Shown: one piece after another, positions 1 through 12,951 of the stretch | Numbering within the stretch: the first letter of the stretch is position 1 | Layout of the letters: the number at the start of each line of letters is the position of its first letter | NCBI GenBank assembly: GCA_012932295.1 | Contig: JAAONU010000001.1 | Span: 48,085,134-48,149,133 of the forward strand | DNA from: Cyclina sinensis | Lineage: Eukaryota > Mollusca > Bivalvia > Venerida > Veneridae | Direction: 5' to 3' | DNA length: 64,000 nucleotides | Notes under the pieces: generated by a model | What the model was told of the DNA's origin: nothing | Seen by the model: only the letters and a program-made list of their open reading frames with translations | Databases searched by the model: none | Position numbers and translations under genes: made by a program

Positions 1-199
1 TGATTATTTGCTCCTCTTTTGGGGCTCTTGATTTATTAGAAATATATATATATATATAGGAACAATTTAAAAACATTTCTTGTTTGAAACAGTATGGCCT
101 GTTTTGTGATGAAAAATATTATGCTTAGAAGTTTTTACTAGACATGTTGAAAAATTCTAGTGAATAAAATAATATATAAATTTTACTTTGCATTTTCAG

Positions 200-3080
200 A
201 TGAGTACTTCATTATTTTTGCAAAGTGAGAGAATGGACATTTCAGTAGGAGGAGCAAAACTACCGGCAGCCATGTTGAATATTTTCAACACAATCATCAT
301 TCTGATTCTTATTCCTATCATGGACAGGATTGTGTACCCTCTGCTTGCAAAATATGGTAAAAGCCCCACCCATTTACAAAGGATTGGTAAGAATTTATTT
401 TGATTGTCACAATCTATGGAGTTTGATTTAAACAGTACTAGTCTTAGTCTATTCTTTCTAGCTTTCTAGATCTTGCTTTATTAAGAAGAAATTTTGAAAG
501 TCCCTTTAAAATTCTGAACCCTTTTTATTTAAAAAAAAAAAACCTTTACAAAAAGGAAAATGTGATGAAATCATTCTTGATGACAGTTATATTGATCAGT
601 TATTTTGCTTTAGAGCAATTGTTGAAAGTCTTATTCCGATCAATGTATTGTTTTTCACTTTTGAGAAAAATGCTGTTTATCTAGTACATGCTATGTATCA
701 AACTTCATTTGATTTTTGTACACATTTTCTGAGGTCAGCATTTTCAGTGTATCAAAATATTTTTCCAGTTATGGTCAGATAATGGTGAAAGTTACAAATT
801 ATCTTTAGCATGAATATATCTAATCAAATGACATGCACATTGAGTAAACATGATTCATAACATGTCTTAATATCTAGTTAAACTGAATCTGTTAAGGTAA
901 TTAACTAGTTTAATAAATTTCAGCGCAAACTTATTGACACTGATGCTATCATTTATTAGACGGAATGCATTGAATTAGTTAAACCTTATTTAAGGGACTT
1001 CAGTATTTATCAACAAGAAGTTTGTTGGGAAACAAAGAACACTTGTACCGTACTTGTTCAATACCATCAAAAACAAGATAGTGTCATGAAGGGTGAAACA
1101 TACATCTGATTTACATGCCCATAAGTCATTTAGGCAGTACATATACTTGATAAGTATGCCCCAAACATCACTCATCCAGATCTACTGGCAAAGAATAGAG
1201 TACTTCTGGTACATCACTTAATCTCAAATATTTGGAGTTACATCCCTTGAACTTTGGTTCATTAAAGTTACACTGTACATTCATTTTTGCAGGTATTGGT
1301 ATGATCCTGGCGGCAATGGCCATGCTGTACTCTGGTATATTGGAAATTATCCGCAAGAATGACATTAGAGACAATGGCTATATCACCCAGACTCTTTCCA
1401 AAGATGAATTTAATGCATCCAAAATAAGCATGTTTGCACAGATTCCAGAATTTGCCTTCATAGGTTCCAGTGAAGTGTTTGCCAGTATCTCAGGTACTTG
1501 TTTTATAGAGTTTGATAAAATCTTTACTGCTTTTGGTACCTACGAATTCTGGTTATAATATATAACTTATTCAAATGTTGCTGAGACAAAAAAAAATTTA
1601 CAAGATTATGAATTACCGAGATGAAACTCACTAACTTAACATAACAACTGTAAAAACCAGTCCCTGCTTTTTTCCATACTTATTTCAGGAATCTGAGTTT
1701 TGAATTAAATCTTGCTTACTTAATCTCCATACACAAAGGCTTTGAATGGAGCCTGCACTTTGTAAAATGCAAACGTTTATATATATAACATAGTGCTTAG
1801 CTATGATATTACGCAATCTGATTAAAATCAGTTCCTAAATAATGCTCTGCATTTAACTGTAGTTAGATCGTGTACTTCAGTCTGATTGTGATATTATGTA
1901 GAAAGTTTGTTTAGCCTTACTGCAAAACTGTTATGTATAAATCCAGGTCTAATAATTCTAATTTAGAAGTCTTCAAATTAGAACACCCTTATTTATTGAT
2001 GTTTTACACCCAGTTCTTGTATGTAATTTAATTTTAAACCTGTGACTACTTCTCTCTTGTGTTTTCTCTCTTGGAAAAAAGGTCTACAATATCTGTCTTG
2101 AGGTAATTGTTTTCAAATATTTTTCTTTTCTTTTTTGAATTCTAAAATGATACATTTTTTTTCCTTTTAGGTCTAGAGTTTGCTTACACACAAGCCCCTC
2201 AATTCATGCAAGGTTTAATTATGGGTCTCTTCTTGATGACATCTGGTCTAGGAAGCTATGTGGCATCACTGATAGTAGCTATAGTTGGAGCCTGGAGGAG
2301 AGATGGTAAAATTAGATTCAGTACTAAATAAGAGTCTTTTTAAATGATGAGATTTATGATGTTGATAAATAATATCATGAGAGCAAGCACTAGACTTTGC
2401 AGAGTTACACCATATAGAAACCACATAGGAAAAAAACATTCTAGAAACAAATGAAAAATTAATAGTTGCAGAACCAAGTATTTCATATTCTCTTGACTGA
2501 ATACAAATTTGGATTGGGAAACCAACAGGTAGACAAAGGATTGATTTTACACAGTTTGAGAAAAGAGATCTTTTTAAACATAAGGTTTCCATTTACTTGT
2601 CACTGATGGTTTTCATTATACAATGTACATGATACTTTATTGTCATCTTCCATGTAAAGTAAAAATAGGAAGTTACTTCGCTCTGGTATTATTATGTCAT
2701 ATTTATTTATTTTCTGAGGAATTCTATCCAAAGGCAAATTCTACTTTACTAGTTTAAGATTAAGAAAAGTTCCAGTATCTTGAAATTACACTTTTCTCAT
2801 TTCAGAGGCATCTGACTGGTTCCCAAAAGAACCTAACAATGGTCATTTGGAATACCTTCTGTTTTTACTGGCAGCTCTTACTTTTATAAACTTGATAATA
2901 TTCATCTTTGTGGCAAAGTGGTACAAGTACAAGAAACCAGACTTTGAACAGGAGGCTGATATCCCTGTAGATTCTAATGACGTGTCTGTTGATGTACATG
3001 TATATAATAACACTTCATTCCAACCAGAATCAGAAAAGAAACCATTGCCCCCAGAATATTCTGAGACTTCAAAGTTGTAA
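200..3080 (+). CDS. SLC15A4-like: SLC15A4-like proton-coupled peptide/histidine transporter, C-terminal half (four exons)
   Basis: Four exons join in consistent phase: 200-386, 1293-1493, 2171-2305 and 2806-3080. They have GT..AG borders, sum to 798 nt (265 residues) and stop at TAA 3078-3080. Earlier exons lie left of the window; an AG acceptor ends at 199. The protein matches the second half of the POT/PTR (SLC15A3/A4) family: a membrane segment ending in LIPIMDR, then SPTHLQRIGIGM, EVFASISGLEFAYTQAP and a last hydrophobic helix before a lysine/tyrosine-rich junction. Human SLC15A4 has the corresponding blocks LLIPLKD, EIFASIAGLEFAYSAAP and a final helix. The family couples proton entry to export of histidine and di/tripeptides from endolysosomes. 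The cytoplasmic tail is acidic and ends near PLPPEY, a PPxY-type WW-domain ligand. Family assignment is firm; A3 versus A4 orthology is inference. Confidence 0.93.
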
Positions 3081-5635
3081 CAGACATCTCATGACTGCTG
3101 CAGGGGTATTTGATAAGGATTTCAAGGGTATTTTCTACAGTTTAAGGAGGTTAAATGAAAAAAATAAACCAACTTTACTTTGAGAACATTTTTGTAATGC
3201 ATTCCAAATGAAAAGTTGGGATCATATTTTCTCAGATTTCAGAAGTATTTCAAATAGAAAATCAGGGTTAATTGCACCAAGGATTATTTTTTTAGCTTAT
3301 GTCTATCAGAGATGATATATTTCATGCTTGTATTTTGTTTTAAGGTAAGAAACCTATTTCACACATCATAAGAGTATGTTTGGTGTCAGCCTTTTTAGAT
3401 ACCGAGTAATTACAGATATATTCCAAAATCTTTCTAAATGCACACTATACCAAACATTCTGTTTTTAAGTTGCTGTATTTTAAACCACAATTTAAGGAAG
3501 TCATTGTGAATTATTTACTGTGTCAGTAAATAGTAACCATCTCTTTTTGTTTTTATTGTTGTTGTACTTAATTGTTTTTAATGGGAGAACTTTTAGTTTC
3601 AATTGTGCGTATAAGGTATAATTTGTCAGTCTAACGTGAAAATCAGGATAATTGTATCTTTTTATTGAATTTAAAACATTACATAAAAATAAAAAATATT
3701 CATTTACTTTTATTTAAAGGTATTACTTTTATTAACACTGTAGAGTCCAATTAGTTTATTCAGTAAGTATTATAACAACATTCATACCTGTTGTCTTTAT
3801 TTCTTTTTAGCATGTTACAAATATAGTCAAAGTTTTTCATTTGTTAGAATAGAGTGATGATTCATCAGTCACTCTCGTAATTTTGTTTTATTGAGAAATT
3901 GCTTCATATGTGCCATATGTTTGTATCATAATCAGAAACACTGAAAATACATTATTATAGTATGTATTTTTGTAGTGCCTTCCTGCATGTAATATGCTTG
4001 TTAGATAGACAGTGCAAGTGAACATAAACACAAGGACATTGCTATGTTTGTGCATATTAAGGGTTTAATTGGAACAAGTGGTCTTTTTTCTTGTTCCAAA
4101 TGAAGATACAATAGTTTTGTATTGAGCGATGATGAATTTCCACTTTTGTACAAATGGGTGAGCTTGTGTCACTTTGCACAATGTTGACAATACAAAATTA
4201 TCAATATTTTTATTACTATTATTATTTTTGTTATTATTTTGAGTCTGCAGTGAAGGGTATTCTAAAGAAAAAAATGTTATTTTTTTGTATATATTATAGT
4301 TTAATAAGAAAGTTTAAATGATAAATCAAAAAGGTTTGTAACATTTACATTAAAGGTTTTAATAATATTGTTTGTATTTTAGTTTGCCAAGTGTCTATTT
4401 TACATGTATATTAATTTTCTGTTTATTTTGTTCATGAAATCCATTGTTAAATCAAACACCATTTATTGTTTATGAAATTAATCGTTAAATTAAAACCATT
4501 TATTGTTTTATGCTCCTAGTATAGGAAGGGATGGTTAGGTATTTGTATTTTTTACTGTGCAAGTCTTTTTTTACCAGTTCATGTTTAATTGCTACGGTAC
4601 TTTTCCTTCTTAGTTTAGGGACTACAGTGTGGTTTGGTGTAACTGATATTGGATGTACGGTATTCAGTTTTGATACTGAAGTGCTTTTCAAAAGAAAAAA
4701 AATTGCTCCACAAAATTAATTCTTTAGAAACACACACGTTTTTGTTCTTAGCAGTCAATATCTGTATAATTTAACATCTTTATATACCAAATGTTGAGCT
4801 GGAAGATATTTTTGTTGATTGTCTGTGATATAATTGTGTGGTCATTACTAATGATATGTTTAGTATATGCTTTATAGGGGCTGCTCATTTAGCTGTCTGT
4901 GATTTCCTGTTTGATTAGATAATACCAGTGTTAGTTTTTATTATAGCATTTAAGTATACACATTTTAGCCAGTTCTTTAGAATTCATTCCTTTACTTTTA
5001 TCAGTATAAGCACATTTCACTACCTAGTATTCAGTGTGCTCAACTGAGATTTCGTTAACGCCCTGTGAATGTACGTCATCATCTTTGGCTTCAAACAACA
5101 TTTCCTCTTAAACCACTATGTCACAGTTGGGGAATCCTAGAAGGAATGTTCACTGCATAAAGACCTATCAAGGTTGTTAAAAAAAAATCTCCATTCTATT
5201 TACAACTCTTAACTAGTGTTTGTGTCTCAAACTATAAGGCCCAGAGTTCTGAAATTTACCTGATTGCCCAGTTGACCTCTACTTAGATTGTTCAGACTCG
5301 GATTTCAGAAATCATAAGGCTGAAACTTCTGATATTTGGTATGTATTGATAGATTGATTTATTTGGTTAACAAATGTACAATAGTCTTAAAACATTACAT
5401 CAAACATGATTAAAACAATACATATGATTAATCATGATAAGCAATGATCTATGTCAAAGTACATCAATAACCTGGATAACACAAAAAAGGGAGGTCCTTA
5501 TTTCCATTGTGGTCCAAGACTATTGATGGTTTGACGGAGAGACATGAAAGAGGAAAAATAAAAGTCATATGATGTATATATAAGAATTTAGTAAAAAATT
5601 AAGCATTATCACAGTTAAAACACAGTATTTAATAC
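3081..5635 (+). other. 3' UTR and AT-rich downstream region
   Basis: Non-coding sequence after the transporter stop codon. A canonical AATAAA lies at 3688-3693 in an A-rich stretch and is the best visible polyadenylation signal, giving a 3' UTR of about 0.6 kb if used. Further on there are simple TTATTA-type stretches near 4200-4240. Short open frames at 4500-4719 overlap on both strands and have no splice context or recognisable content. Nothing else is recognised before the hAT element. Confidence 0.5.
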
Positions 5636-7993
5636 CAGGGTTGGGTAGCATTACTTGTAAAAGTAATGCATTAAATTACCATTATTTAGCCAAAATGGTG
5701 CATTGAATTAGCATTAGCATTACCCATATTTCCAAAAGTAATGCATTAAATTACCATTATTTTGGGTTGCATTAGCATTACATTAAGCATTACTTTTAGA
5801 GTTATAATACAAAATATACTTATCATTTTACATAACCTGTTTATTTCTTATTTATAAACACTTTTGATAGAAAGCACTGTCTTCAGGTTACATTTAGTGT
5901 CATGTTTAACTTCATACAAAATTCAAATCTAAACACATGCAGCCTTAATTTTATCCGCTGTAAATTTATTAAAGTTTGTCAGCGTTACATTTTATTAGCA
6001 TAAGCTGCTCAAATGTGTTATCGTTCAGTCTGTTTCGATCTGGCCTAAAGACCTTGCCAGCAATGGAAAATAGCCTCTCTACAGATGCTGAGCTAGCAGG
6101 AATAGCCAGATACTTTGCAGCAAGCTCAGATAGTATCGGATATTTGAAACACTGTTCTTTCCAAAATACAAGTGGATCTGCTTGTCTGTCAATGGTGTCC
6201 TCTTTCAAATATTCTTCTACTTCTTGCTCTCCTGTGCCTGAAGGATTTCTTGTGCGTTTAGGGGTAGACGGTAGGAAACTGAAAAAGTCATCAGCGTCCT
6301 GTTCAATTTTCGAACGCTTGCTGGGTGGGGATAGTGTTTCGTCCTGAAATAGCAAAATTTCTCTGAAAGTCTGGAAATTTTATATCAAAATGCTTATTAC
6401 ATAATGTAGATTGTAAATTATCATATACCAGATTTATATAAAATACTTTGACATATTTTCATGATGAACTAAATACTTTGTTACAGGGCTAAAACTTTGA
6501 ATACTTAATGAGATTTTACTTTATATGTATAATCCAACTTCTTATATTTGTCAGAAATAAATCTTTTTTGAGCATTTATAAATAAAGCTTAAAAGAATTT
6601 ATTTACGTGAAAAGCTTGAAATGTATCTTTAACAACAACATAAAACTATGTTTAAAGTCTTCATTAGTGATTCAAAACCAAACAAAATCACCTGTAAAAT
6701 AATAAGTTGACATACTGTGAAATACATCATGCATTGATTGTTATATAGTATTAGTTAATAAGCAATTATTTCCTTTCACACTTCATTCAAAGTGTCAACA
6801 GTTTTGTCTTGGTAGTACAATAAACCATAACCATAGGCAAAATATGCATTTTTTAAAATAAATACACTACAAACTTTGAGCCAATTTTAATACATTAAAC
6901 AGGTTGCCGGCAAAAAATGTTGGTTAAATTCAGACAGAGTTATAGCAATTTATTCTTTTTTATCTCAAAGTATAGATATTTTGATTTTTATTTTACCACT
7001 CAGAATAATGAAAAATATTGTTACTATTTAGAACTATAATTAGAGAGCATCAGTTGCTTTCTTTTGGGTGAAATCATTGGCACCATATTTGTGCAATTTC
7101 CCTGAAGATTCTCCAAACTTAAAAAGTGTTGGCTGCAGTTGATCTTTTGTTGATGGAGCTATCTTCTCTATAGAAACTTCAGGATGTTTCTTCTGAAATA
7201 TAACATACATATATTTCTGTGACATAATTATGTATACATGTTTTATTATTGATGAATTTTCAATTGATGCGAATTTTTAAAAAACAAAAATACAGTCTGT
7301 TTTAAAACTGAAGAAAATGTTGAAAGTAATGTACTGTCTTACCTTCATATGTGTGATAAAGTTAGATGTGACCCTCAAACTCCCAGATATGAATTTTGCA
7401 CAGTGCATACATTTGACATGAATTTTTTTTTATTTATCTTCTTCAAATGCACTTTTTGGCACATCAAAATGCTTTAAAACATTCATTTTTTATTGTCAAC
7501 CTAAATGTTGCTATTTCCACAGACTTTCTAAGTATGACTGAGCAAACAAGAAATCAAATTCACTCAACGAAATTGTATTGTAATCATCAGATTTTACAAT
7601 CATTTTATAAGCCTGCAATTATCATGATTATAGATTATAAATACATTGAGATTTTTTCCCTTTGTGTTCTGATTGAAAAGGTAAGGTATGATCATTGATC
7701 AATGCATATACTATTATGTAAAAGAAGTGTTATATTATTTTCAGTATTTATTAAGTACCTGCTTTATGGAGTAAATTAAGATTTGTGTCCATCAATATCA
7801 ACTGGTGAAAGTAAATAACCACAAAATAATTCAGATTAATGCCATGCATTAGCATTAGCATTAACAAAATTTGCATTAAATTACCATTACTTTTAATGCA
7901 AAAAACTTGGCATTAATCATTACTTGTCATTATTTGAAAAAAGTAATGCATTATTAATGCATTAGCATTAATAATTGAATTGACCCAACCCTG
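5636..7993 (-). mobile_element. hAT DNA transposon, internally deleted, with intact ends and 8-bp target duplication
   Basis: The element starts CAGGGTTGGGTAGCATTAC and ends in the inverted form, finishing CCCAACCCTG. The subterminal regions on both sides are full of GCATTA/TAATGC repeats, which are likely transposase-binding sites. The flanking 8 bp are identical: TTTAATAC at 5628-5635 and at 7994-8001. An 8-bp target-site duplication with CAGGG termini is diagnostic of hAT elements. Total length is 2358 bp, short for an autonomous hAT. The transposase on the minus strand retains only its N-terminal BED finger region and its C-terminal dimerisation domain. The perfect duplication suggests either recent insertion or low divergence since. 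Confidence 0.93.
5969..7486 (-). pseudogene. hAT transposase remnant: BED zinc finger exons plus hAT C-terminal dimerisation exon
   Basis: Three minus-strand pieces. Exon 7343-7486 begins at an ATG and encodes a BED-type finger with Cys-x2-Cys (KCMHCAK) and the first histidine; a TAA interrupts it a few codons before the first cysteine. It splices in phase 0 (donor after CATATGAAG) to an exon starting at 7192 that supplies the second histidine (KKHPEVS) and the linker typical of hAT proteins (QKKATDAL), which stops at 7040. The third piece, from an acceptor near 6343 down to 5969, carries the hATC signature SSASVERLFS and the following RNRL segment. The region between, where the RNase H-like catalytic core should be, has no matching coding sequence. 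Non-functional as a transposase. An open frame on the opposite strand at 5976-6347 is a shadow. Confidence 0.88.
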
Positions 7994-8001
7994 TTTAATA
8001 C

Positions 8002-11000
8002 AGATGAAATAGATACCAGTAGGTTATCACATAAGTCCATAGCTATCACAGTTTACAAAGTGTTATCCATCAGATAGTTTTTAACAGACATTTTAAATAG
8101 ACTGATGTTTAAAATAGTCTTGATTGTTGATTGTTTCTCTTTTTCACTACTGTGTCCTTTTCATGTCTGAATGAAATATTATTTGTTTCATGTTCTGTCA
8201 TAAGTCTACCATTTGTGGTTAACACATAAATCATCACTCCAAATTATAAAAAAGAGGTATTTTGTAACTTCTCAAAATTATGTACAGAGGATTAAGTTTA
8301 ATAGATCATAACACATGTCACTATCCTCAGTATGCAGTGATTTTTTGTAGATTGTTTTAGTATCCAACAGTGCAGCAAGTTGTTGAATGTATGAACCCCA
8401 AGGCCTTCTTTAATTTTTTATATTCCATACTGACACCATAGCATATATTAAGAATGCTACTTTTATAAAGATTACACCGTATTTTCTCATCATTGCATTT
8501 TGCCCTAGTTTTCTGCATATTTGTTATTGTTTTATCATTTTGTTATTTGTTTGTCAGTATTCATTTTCCTTTAAGATTTTAAGAGTTTTTCATTTTCTTT
8601 CAAATGTTTTCTTTTTTTCTGGAGACAGTTACTGTAGCAGATGTAAAGACCAACTATTTACACAGAAAGTTTTAGTAAAATACAGAAAACTGAAATGTCT
8701 TTGTTTTCTTTAATTCACTGGATGTTGTTGTTGTTGTTGTTTCAATGTGTTCAAAACCAGCTGCAGTATTTATGAAAAACCTATTACGTGAAACACAATG
8801 TTTTTGTTAGAGAACCCATTTTGATTTACCTGCCAGTAATTATCATGATCATAATTTTGTTTTAAGCTACAAGTTGATCAGAACACAGTATTCCCTCGGA
8901 CTCTACAATCATTACTCTTAAGAAAGGATGTTTTTATGTTGAAAATGCAATTATTGATACAATCATGGTAGTTAAATTTTAGGAAAAAAGTACTCATGTT
9001 TAGAACAGAAAAATTAAGTGAAATGTTCTAAGGGGTACTGTTTATTTTGGAGGTTTTTGTTTTGTTTTTGTTGTTGTTTTTTGCCAACAGGTGTCAACCA
9101 TTAACGGTCTGATTTGCAGTATCTATGTCCTATTCGGTACTTTACAAGCAGCAAGACTTCGAAAAGAACCATGAGAGTAGTAAGTGATTCCTAATTAATG
9201 TTCATTTTAGCCCACCAAAGTTCAGTTGGGATAGGCTCAAAATGACCTAGACGGGAAGGACATACTTTATAACAAGTTGCTATCGCAGTTCATCGATGTT
9301 GCACCTTCTAAGACGCCGCTTGCTTCTCTTGACAACAACTAGGAGCTCAGTCTTAACCCTATCGTCTGTAAAAGGAATATATCTTTCTGTTAACCATGCC
9401 TTTATGAAATCCTTCCTCATGACAGATGTCGATGACTATAAATCATTACTGCACACTTGATTAGTACCTCTCTCGTTTCCTATTGATCTAGATATCTCAA
9501 TTAACATGGATAGCACTCATCTTTAAAATATTTTAACATCTACCCAAGTTTCTACCATACAACTGTCAACATACTCTCTTACTTTCTTAACCACTTTCAA
9601 ATACAAATGCTTGTTATCTCTTTCCCTCAAGAATCACTTTCAAATGCTGCCCTTAAAAACCTGAAAAAGAAAGAAACACTTTTCTTATTAAGTATTCTAC
9701 ATTCAGTCCAATACATAAACCACGATTGTTTTTCAGTGTTACCTTGCACGTAAAAGCCAGTGCTGCTCATGAAAACAATGAGGTGTTGTATGTCTTGTCC
9801 ATACCAGTGTTTGGAAGATTATATTTTCGAGTGAAAACACGAATAATGATTTTTCATAAAAATTGTTTTTCAAGTTGAAAATCATCTCTTCTCTTTTTTT
9901 CTGTGTTTCGTCATCTTAGATTAATTTGTACTTTATATGGGACCATGTTTAAAGTTACAGTTTTCGTGTAAGTCAGCATTCAAAAGGTATGCTTTTATTA
10001 CTGACATAAACCAACATTTTTCTTTATTTTCTCAATAAGCAATAAACAGGACTTGAAAATGATGAATTTAAGAGTTTAAACTGACTAAGCACAAATCTCT
10101 CAAAATGATTTAATTTAACTTGGATATTATTTAACCTTAGAAGTATGTGTGAAATGCTTATGATTCAAAATATAGTCCATAATTAACTGTTTTATTTTTA
10201 ATGTCAATTTATATCTGTTTTTACTAATATATATTTCAGAGAAAAAAATGATATAGATCAGAATATGAAGTAGATCCACTTACTAAAAAGGAAGTTATAG
10301 GCAATGTTAAATTTTTCGGACGGACGGACAGTTCAAAACTATATGCCTCCCTTCGGGGGAATGAAAATGGGAAAAACAGAACAACAAACATTGAAAAGTC
10401 AATCATAATCCAATATTTGTATCATATCAAAGAATACATCATGTAATAAAGCTGTGTCATATTTCATATAATGCTAGTGTAATAACACTTTTGCATTAAC
10501 GTTATTAACAATAAGCTTATAATGATGTTCGCACGTATATTACAGAGTCTCGTTTTTATCATTTTTAAATAACTCGTGCAATAAATCCCATACTACATGA
10601 CGAAACATTTAGTATCTTTGATCTGAAAATGAAAATCACATTTTTTTCTTAGAACACAATGCATACATTTTTATTTTATGGAAATAACACTTTTGTTAAA
10701 TTAGATCTTGAAAAGTCATCTAAAGTCCTTTCCATTTGTGCTTTTAATATTTGAACTGAGTTGGAAAATTGAGTATTGTTTTTGTTTTAAAATACATTTG
10801 TCGTTAGGCTGCCATGTGAAAAATCACACCAAAAGCACCTTTTTTCCTAAATTTGGAAAGAGTCATCACACAATCAGTTAGTTTTTGTAATATTCTTCTT
10901 CCTCATATTTCACAGTGTGTATCTTACATTGTCAGGTGCCTAGTTTTTTAGAATCCATATCATCAATGGAGAAATCTTTTACGATAAGTATTCATTTTAC

Positions 11001-11136
11001 AATTACGAATGATAAAAAAATCACGCCTACATTTATTACTCAACAAAGAAACAATCACTAGATTTAACTCAAAGTTAGATAATTTCCCCTTTGTCCATAA
11101 AATTTCTCAGGAAATGTTCTGAGCATTATCGGTTTT
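8002..11136. other. Intergenic AT-rich sequence, no supported gene
   Basis: Contains a short TGT microsatellite near 8723-8741 and a 60-bp repeat end at 10317-10372, with GGACGGACGGACAG followed by TATGCCTCCCTTCGGGGG, a typical terminus of dispersed repeats in this genome. A splice-acceptor-like CAG followed by 27 open codons at 9091-9174 (stop TGA 9172-9174) was considered as a terminal exon and not accepted. No other coding signal was recognised. Confidence 0.4.
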
Positions 11137-12457
11137 TATGCACCCCACTCCTTTCGAAGAAGCGGTGGTATATTGCTTTGCACATGTCGGTCGGTCCGTC
11201 CGTCCATCTTTATGACCATATTCGATCAATAACTCGAGCACCATTTGGCCCACAACCTTCAAACTTCTTAGGTTGTTTACTCTTATTAAGTAGAAGATCA
11301 CAATTGTTTTGGGGATTAGTAGGTGAAAGGTCAAGGCCACTGTCACTTTGAATTTGAAAACCATGTCCGCTCAATTATTTGAATACCATTTGACCCACAG
11401 CCTTTAAACTTAATAGGATGGTTGCCGATATTAAGTAAAAGATCCTTATTGTTTTGGGGTTCACTAGGTCAAAGGTCAATGTCAATTTGACAACCATGCC
11501 GACTCAATAACTGTAGTACCATTTGGCCCACAGCCTTCAAACATCATAGAGTGGTTGCTCTTACTAAACAGAAGACCCCAATTGTTTTGAGTGTAAGTAG
11601 GTCAAAGTCACTGTCACCTTGAATTTGAAAACCATGTTTTCTGAATAACTAGAGTACCATTTGACCCACATACTTCAAACATTATATATTGTTTTTGGGA
11701 GCAGTAGGTCAAAGGTCAAGATAACAATCACCTTCAATGAAAAACTAGAGAATGCTTTGGCCTACCGTCTAGGTTGGTCATGACCTGTAGATGACCCCAA
11801 TTGATTTTGAGGTCAGTAGGTCAAAGGTCACGGTCACTGTAACCTTGACTAAGGAAACCTTATCCCACCAATAACTAGAGAATGTTTTTGCTTACAGTCT
11901 TCATATTTTGGTTGGATGGTTGAAAATTACCTGTAGATGAACTCTATTGATTTTTTAAGTAGGTCAGAGGTCAAGGGCACTTAGTATGGTCACAGAAACC
12001 TTGTGTGATCAATATTTAAAGAATAACTTTGCCAGCTGTCCTCAGATGTGGTGGGGAGGTTTGTCAAGATGGTAGATGACCCCTTTTGATTTTGAGGTCA
12101 GTAGGTCAAAAGACAAGGTCACTCTGACCTCGACCAAAAAAAGCTTGTAGAATCAATAACTAGAAAACACTGGCATACAGTTATCAGATTTAGTGAAGGG
12201 GTTGGTCATGACCAATAGTTGATCACTTTTGATTTTGAGGTCAGTTGGTCAAAGGTCAAGGTCACACTGACGTTCACCACAAAAGTTGGTCTACAGTTTT
12301 CAGATTTGGTGCTGTGGTTGGTCATGACCTGTAGGTAACCCATATTAATTTTGAGGTCAGCAGCTCAAAGGTCAGTGTCACGTTTAGAAATCCATGTAAC
12401 ATGATTAACTGGTTGCAGTTAGTGGGGGGCATTCATGTTTCACAAATAACTCTTGTT
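11137..12457 (+). repeat. Dispersed repeat with GTCCGTCCGTC head and repeated AGGTCAAAGGTCA blocks
   Basis: Begins TATGCACCCCACTCC, followed by GTCGGTCGGTCCGTCCGTCC, and ends GGGGGCATTCATGTTTCAC plus a short AT tail. The interior consists of diverged copies of a module about 110-180 bp long, each with an ACCATTTGGCCCACA or similar block, TTGATTTTGAGGTCAGTAGGTC, and GGTCAAGGTCAC. No transposase or other coding sequence is present. Related modules occur near 21.8-23.3, 25.5-26.3, 38.6-39.2, 47.6-47.8, 55.3-55.7, 57.5-58.0 and 63.4-64.0 kb. Probably a non-autonomous element; its class cannot be fixed from this copy. Confidence 0.75.
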
Positions 12458-12481
12458 AATTTATATTCTAACGAATGACCA

Positions 12482-12515
12482 GAGACATAGACAATCTATC
12501 TGTTATCTATGTCTC
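12482..12515. repeat. Perfect 10-bp inverted repeat (hairpin)
   Basis: GAGACATAGA at 12482-12491 pairs with TCTATGTCTC at 12506-12515 across a 14-nt loop. It lies just beyond the end of the preceding dispersed repeat. Possible small foldback or element terminus; function unknown. Confidence 0.55.
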
Positions 12516-12951
12516 CGAAATAACTGATATGTAATATGTGTGAAACAAGAAGTTACCGACTAAAAAGTGTACCATTGAATATTTGATATTCATTGAATCT
12601 CTAATGAATCAGAAACATTATAATTCGATTGTTTTTCAAATCCAAAAAAGATCTTTTATATAAAAAAGTAGACAGTGTAAAAACCCGCGCAGCGCGCAGT
12701 CCAAATGTCAACATACGCTGCCTCGAAAACCTGATATCTGCATATTCAATTTTATACAAGTTAATTCAGTACAACAGTTCTATCAAATTAAGCAGGAGCT
12801 TGAAGTTATGCGTCTGTAAAATTATCACAGCAAAGGCAAAGGTACAAAGAAGGCCAACTTATTCAACTAAGCTATCTGCTTATCCAAAACATTGTAAAAT
12901 TCAATTTCTTTACTAAATCAAATCTTTTTCAAAGAAATTCACCTTTCCGAC

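Noticed and set aside
5976..6347. 123-codon + strand open frame
   Set aside because: Antisense shadow of the hAT C-terminal dimerisation exon, whose minus-strand reading shows the family motif.
9091..9174. Acceptor-like CAG followed by VSTINGLICSIYVLF... and a stop, resembling a terminal membrane exon
   Set aside because: Only 27 open codons. The phase does not match the phase-1 donor of the SLC15A4-like gene, and no partner exon was found nearby.
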